64,000 bases of DNA, taken from assembly GCA_944324425.1 (NCBI GenBank), contig CALUWE010000004.1, positions 1 to 64,000 of the forward strand, written 5' to 3'. The notes under the pieces were generated by a model. The model did not search any database, was not told the origin of the DNA, and saw only the letters and a program-made list of their open reading frames with translations. Below, in pieces: positions 60,167 through 64,000 of the stretch. Positions within the stretch are counted from its first letter, which is position 1. Each line of letters begins with the position of its first letter. The translations under genes were made by a program, and so were the position numbers. This DNA comes from Candidatus Gastranaerophilales bacterium (GTDB taxonomy: Bacteria; Cyanobacteriota; Vampirovibrionia; Gastranaerophilales; Gastranaerophilaceae).

Positions 60167-62787
60167 TTGCTCTCCATCCAGCTTTTGCCCGTTTTAATTT
60201 CAACATCCAAAGGAACATCCAAGGGTTGGTTTAATTGCATTGAAGCTAAAACAATTTCTTTAACTTCTTCAACATCATTTTTATGAACCTCTAAAACAAG
60301 CTCATCATGCACTTGAATTATAATATTTGCCCTGTAATTTTTCAATTTTTCATCCAAATCAACCATTGCCATTTTAATAAGGTCAGCGCTTGTCCCCTGC
60401 AATGGCGCATTTATTGCGGCTCGTTCCGCAAATTCTCTGATTTTTGCATTTCTTGAATTTAATTCTTCTTTTAGATATCTTCTTCTTCCAAATAATGTTT
60501 CAACGTAACCTGTTTGGTGCGCTTCCATTAAAGTGTTTGTTATATAGGAGCTTATTTTTGGATATTGCCTGAAATATTTATCAATAAATTCCTGCGCTTC
60601 AAATGGAGATATATTAAGGGAAGATGCCAAACCATACCTTGTTTGGCCGTATATTATACCGAAATTAACGGTTTTTGCTTTTCTTCTCATATCTTTTGTA
60701 ACTGAATTTATATCAACCCCAAAAATTTTGGCTGCCGTAACGGAATGAATATCATCATGGTTTATAAATGCATTTTTCAAGGTTTCATCGCCTGAAATGT
60801 GCGCTAAGAGCCTTAATTCAATTTGAGAATAATCTGCTGATAATATTTCATAATCGCTGTTTTTTGCAACAAAAGCAGCTCTTATTCTATTTGAAAATTC
60901 GGTTCTGATTGGAATATTTTGTAAGTTCGGATCTGAACTTGATAATCTGCCTGTTGCGGTTACTGTTTGATTATAGTGGGTGTGGATTCTATTATCTTCT
61001 TTAACAAGCTTTGGCAGGTTATCAACATATGTTGTTTTTAGCTTCATATAGGTTCTATGCTCTAAAATATCCCTTGCAATTTGGTTGGTTTCTGCAAGTT
61101 CTTCCAAGATTTTAGCGTTTGTTGAATAGCCCGTTTTATTTTTCTTTTTCGGTTTTATGTTTAAAACATTGAATAAAACATCTGCCACTTGTTTTGGCGA
61201 ATTTATGTTAAAGTTAACCCCTGCCTCATCATATATTTTTGTTTCATACTCTTTTATTTTTTCATCAATCTCATCATTCAATTTTTTCATATAATCTGAA
61301 TCGATTGAAACACCAACCGCTTCCATTTTGTATAGAACGTATGCAAGCTTTAATTCTAAGGCGGCAAGTTTTTTTTCTCTATCCGTTAATTTTTCACTAT
61401 ATATATTTGACAGGTCATAAATGCACCCTGCCAAAATATATGGGTCATTTGGTTCAATAATATCTAAAAAGTTTTGAATTTGGCTTATTAAATCCGATTT
61501 TCTTGATGAATCCAAAACATAGCTTGAGAGCATAATATCATCAATAACGCCATCTATTTTATTAAATTTATGAAGGGTTGATTTTATATCAAACGCAATT
61601 TTTTTAATTTCGGGGTTGTTTAAAATTTCAAGGGCTTCATTAACCCCTAATTTTGAACATTCAATATCGTTTGCAAAATAGCAAAAATCTCCTTCAATAT
61701 AAAATGAAATTTTATTTTCCAAATTGAAATTTTTAAATTCAACTTCATTTCTTTTTTTTGTTTCAGATTTTTTATTTTTAATTTCAATATCACCAAAAAG
61801 AGAAGTTTGAAAGGGTTCAATTTCAATATCATCGTCTTTAAATTGAACAATGTTATCTTCATTATTTATTTCAACAGCTTCATTTTTGCACATAAAAGGG
61901 GTTAACAATTTATCAATGTTTTTCACGAAACTGTAAAATTGAAGGCTTTTAAAATATTCAATAACATTTTTCTTATCTTCAATTTCTAAGCAGGTTGAAT
62001 TGAAGTTAAAATCAATGTCTACATCTTGTTTAATTGTTGCCAAAAATTGTGAAAGATAAGCTGTTTCTTTTTCATTTTTCAATTTTTCAACAACGGATTT
62101 TTTAGATATTTCATCAATATGAGAATAAATGTTATCTAAAGTTTTATATTCTTTAAGCAAGCTTACTGCCGTTTTTGGGCCAATTCCTTTAACGCCCGGA
62201 ATGTTATCGGATGTATCGCCGCAAAGCGCTTTATAATCTATAACCTGATTTGGGTAAACTTCCAGTTTTTCATAAACTTTATCCCAACTATATTCAATAA
62301 GCTCCCCTTTTGACGGAATTAAAACCTTGATAAAGCCTTCTTTATCAACAAGCTGAAGAGAATCTCTGTCGCCTGTTAAAATGTATGTTTTATGTCCTAA
62401 TTCTTTTGCTTTTTTTGAAATTGTGCCTATAATATCATCGCCTTCAAAGCCTTCTTTTGTGTAGATTGGAATATTCAGGGCTTTTAAGCCTTCCATAATT
62501 AAAGAAAGTTGGGGGCGGAGGGAATCGGGCATTGACTCTCTGTTTGCTTTATAGTCTTCATATTTTTCAAGACGGAAAGTGTGTCTTGAAACATCAAAGG
62601 CAACTGCTATATTATCAGGTTTTATTAAGCCTTTATTATTCAACATATCAAAAATTGCTTTAAAAAAACCAAAAACAGCCCAAGTAGGCGTGTGGTCAGT
62701 TGTTTGCATATTGGTTCGCTCAAGCGCAAAAAACATTCTGAATGACAGCGCATGCCCGTCTATTAATATTAAAGTTTTTGAATTCAT
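60163..62787 (-). CDS. polA: DNA polymerase I
   Basis: 874 residues. 5'-3' exonuclease (1-290) with ILIDGHALSFRMFFAL, YKANRESMPD and GDTSDNIPGVKGIGPKTA; a middle 3'-5' exonuclease-like domain (about 330-470); family A polymerase with motif A SADYSQIELRLLAHISGD near 645, motif B RRKAKTVNFGIIYGQ near 700 and motif C IIQVHDELVLEV near 823. The proofreading domain lacks the DxE of motif I (the strand reads ISFYIEGDFCYFA) so it is probably inactive, as in Taq and Bacillus Pol I. Roles: Okazaki fragment maturation and repair. GGGGAAG precedes the ATG; the stop overlaps the small secreted gene. Confidence 0.95.
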   Translation of the reverse strand: MNSKTLILIDGHALSFRMFFALERTNMQTTDHTPTWAVFGFFKAIFDMLNNKGLIKPDNIAVAFDVSRHTFRLEKYEDYKANRESMPDSLRPQLSLIMEGLKALNIPIYTKEGFEGDDIIGTISKKAKELGHKTYILTGDRDSLQLVDKEGFIKVLIPSKGELIEYSWDKVYEKLEVYPNQVIDYKALCGDTSDNIPGVKGIGPKTAVSLLKEYKTLDNIYSHIDEISKKSVVEKLKNEKETAYLSQFLATIKQDVDIDFNFNSTCLEIEDKKNVIEYFKSLQFYSFVKNIDKLLTPFMCKNEAVEINNEDNIVQFKDDDIEIEPFQTSLFGDIEIKNKKSETKKRNEVEFKNFNLENKISFYIEGDFCYFANDIECSKLGVNEALEILNNPEIKKIAFDIKSTLHKFNKIDGVIDDIMLSSYVLDSSRKSDLISQIQNFLDIIEPNDPYILAGCIYDLSNIYSEKLTDREKKLAALELKLAYVLYKMEAVGVSIDSDYMKKLNDEIDEKIKEYETKIYDEAGVNFNINSPKQVADVLFNVLNIKPKKKNKTGYSTNAKILEELAETNQIARDILEHRTYMKLKTTYVDNLPKLVKEDNRIHTHYNQTVTATGRLSSSDPNLQNIPIRTEFSNRIRAAFVAKNSDYEILSADYSQIELRLLAHISGDETLKNAFINHDDIHSVTAAKIFGVDINSVTKDMRRKAKTVNFGIIYGQTRYGLASSLNISPFEAQEFIDKYFRQYPKISSYITNTLMEAHQTGYVETLFGRRRYLKEELNSRNAKIREFAERAAINAPLQGTSADLIKMAMVDLDEKLKNYRANIIIQVHDELVLEVHKNDVEEVKEIVLASMQLNQPLDVPLDVEIKTGKSWMESK

Positions 62788-62808
62788 CTCTTCCCCTGTC
62801 TTTTAAAT

Positions 62809-64000
62809 TTATTTTTTGCCCGTTGAAGACCAGCTTCCTTGTATATCTTCATCCGTATGGCCGGATGCAAGCGGTATAAAATTGTCATATTCTTTTTTAT
62901 TTATAACCGTTAGGTTATTCAAAATGGTCAATTTTACCAGCGCATCTCTTTTGAACCACTTTGCAAATTTACCAAAAAAGCCGCCCGAACCATCATTTTG
63001 GGTAAAGCCGGGGTCGCATGGGTTGTTGTATGTGCCGTCTGTTTTTTGTTCACCCGAGCCGCCTGCTTTTAAAACCCAAAGGGCATTAATTCTGTTCAGC
63101 CTGCTTTTTGTGTCTATTGTGCTTGAAGTATCTTTTGCAAGGTCAAAAACAATTGTGCCTTCTTCGGCTGCGTCCACACAATAATAACATTGTGTCGAAG
63201 AGCTGTAATCCGTGGTTTCCTCGTATAAAGACCAGTTATCGCCGTTTACGCATACCCTTCTGAGTTCGGAATTCATTTTATTTATCGCTTTATTTCCGAT
63301 ATCTGACCAGCCGTCATAAGTATCACTTGTCGGGTCTTTTTTGTATCCGGCAACAACAAAGAATCCGCCGCCCGAACCAAGGTCAAGCTCGGTATCGCCC
63401 CACCAAGAAGCCCTTTTTTCGTAACCGAACTGAATCATAAAATCACCGAGGCCTGTATTTCTTGCGGTAATACCGCTTGCATAATCGAGTGCGCCGCCGT
63501 TTGCTTCATTTGTTGTTGTAAAATCAAATATTGCCCTTGATTGTTGCCAAGTTGCATAATCAACATAATTACTTGTATTTTGTTCCGCTTCAATTTTTCT
63601 TTCAATTTCAACCCTGTTTGTTTTTGCGTATGCGGTTGAATGAATTACAATTGCTTTAACACCTACAAACCTTAAAAAAGCAGGCATAACTCTTGATGTT
63701 GTTTTAACCCTTACAACTACTTCATGATTGACCCTGTCAGCTTTATAGTCCATGTTTGTAATTTTAAAAAGTATAACGCCTGAGCCTGATACGTTATATA
63801 TGGCTTCGTATTTAGTTCTGATTTCTTCTCTTTGTTTTTCTTCTTCTTCTGTTTTAATCGTATTATTTGCATCTCTTGCCTTGCTTGATGCAAATTCAAT
63901 AGCAACATATTCGGTTATTTTTTGAAGTTTATATCTTGATAAAATAATGTATGCGGCATCCGTCCCAAACGAGCACAAAAGCAGTAAGGAAATGCCGAAT
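62809..64000 (-). CDS. TadE/TadG-like membrane-anchored protein (5' end beyond window)
   Basis: At least 396 residues visible; the open frame continues past the right edge, where it reads …ISLLLLCSFGTDAAYIILSR, a hydrophobic helix followed by a helix (KLQKITEYVAIEFASSKARD). This is the typical N terminus of TadE/TadG pilus-associated pseudopilins. A coiled Glu/Lys-rich segment (TIKTEEEEKQREEIRTKYEA), a beta domain (VNHEVVVRVKTTSRVM) and a large extracellular region with Gly-rich loops and Cys pairs (RRVCVNG, QCYYCVD, NNPCDPG) follow. No vWA motif is obvious in the visible part. It ends 21 bases before polA. Other tad genes must lie to the right if present. Confidence 0.6.
   Translation of the reverse strand, partial: FGISLLLLCSFGTDAAYIILSRYKLQKITEYVAIEFASSKARDANNTIKTEEEEKQREEIRTKYEAIYNVSGSGVILFKITNMDYKADRVNHEVVVRVKTTSRVMPAFLRFVGVKAIVIHSTAYAKTNRVEIERKIEAEQNTSNYVDYATWQQSRAIFDFTTTNEANGGALDYASGITARNTGLGDFMIQFGYEKRASWWGDTELDLGSGGGFFVVAGYKKDPTSDTYDGWSDIGNKAINKMNSELRRVCVNGDNWSLYEETTDYSSSTQCYYCVDAAEEGTIVFDLAKDTSSTIDTKSRLNRINALWVLKAGGSGEQKTDGTYNNPCDPGFTQNDGSGGFFGKFAKWFKRDALVKLTILNNLTVINKKEYDNFIPLASGHTDEDIQGSWSSTGKK

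Noticed and set aside
1-64000. tRNA genes, insertion sequences, prophage or toxin-antitoxin loci
   Set aside because: No cloverleaf-like sequence, transposase, integrase, terminal repeats or toxin-antitoxin pair was seen in the gaps between genes, which are mostly short.

Overview
The window looks like a chromosomal piece of a low-GC, Gram-negative, fermentative bacterium. The mix of traits is most like the non-photosynthetic relatives of cyanobacteria (Gastranaerophilales / 'Melainabacteria'): a Ycf45-type R3H/AAA protein, a PBS-lyase-like HEAT protein, arginine-dihydrolase pieces of the cyanobacterial ArgZ/AgrE type, the MEP pathway gene ispE, FabI, TolC/HlyD-type envelope exporters, a class III prepilin-like protein, and an NADH-linked [FeFe]-hydrogenase. 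This assignment is an inference from gene content; no marker gene is complete enough here to prove it. No phage, insertion sequence, CRISPR array or tRNA was seen.

Layout. Positions 1-15 are the 5' end of a 16S rRNA gene on the minus strand; positions 16-750 are its leader and at least three near-identical tandem promoters. 960-6591 (minus) is an operon-like run: CHASE2 adenylate cyclase, rsmA, ispE, a GT2 glycosyltransferase and a Stealth-type phosphotransferase. 6724-8940 (plus) holds a C-terminal processing protease and a divergent GT11 enzyme, each with its own terminator. 9683-15769 is a complete tripartite ABC exporter operon (TolC-like, HlyD-like, double ATPase, two ABC-2 permeases). 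15876-23060 has a strongly expressed prepilin-like gene, gpsA, an rRNA methyltransferase, an M24 peptidase, a UPF0047 protein, a membrane protein that is a catalytically dead homologue of H+-pyrophosphatase, and a small Gly-rich protein. 23113-30186 (minus) is a hydrogenase operon whose first gene is a PAS-bearing sensory hydrogenase, then a SpoIIE-type phosphatase, then the NuoE-like, NuoF-like and catalytic subunits. 30295-38392 includes a tandem Clp-N-domain protein without an ATPase, Ycf45-like ATPase, fabI, a HEAT protein, malQ and a lineage-type membrane protein. 38532-53478 contains a DRE-TIM synthase, miaB, pgi, a minimal histidine kinase, two PLP enzymes including ornithine aminotransferase, two tandem paralogous GT39-type membrane glycosyltransferases, a split arginine dihydrolase locus, gph and comM. 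53470-62787 (minus) is a tightly coupled DNA replication/repair operon: polA, a small secreted protein, priA, a huge two-module helicase (AddB-like dead half plus UvrD/AddA-like active half) and a stand-alone PD-(D/E)XK nuclease. The window ends inside a TadE/TadG-like membrane-anchored protein.

How parts fit. Energy metabolism is fermentative: NADH and probably ferredoxin electrons go to H2 through the trimeric hydrogenase, with the sensory hydrogenase and phosphatase likely reporting H2 or redox state. Arginine can be hydrolysed to ornithine (50505-51305) and ornithine transaminated (44969-46159). The most unusual items are the pseudo-pyrophosphatase, the Clp-N array without ATPase, the fused helicase with separate nuclease, the tandem rRNA promoters, and a recurring arrangement in which a TATAAT-like box lies 7-8 bases before a start codon lacking a Shine-Dalgarno sequence, pointing to leaderless mRNAs.
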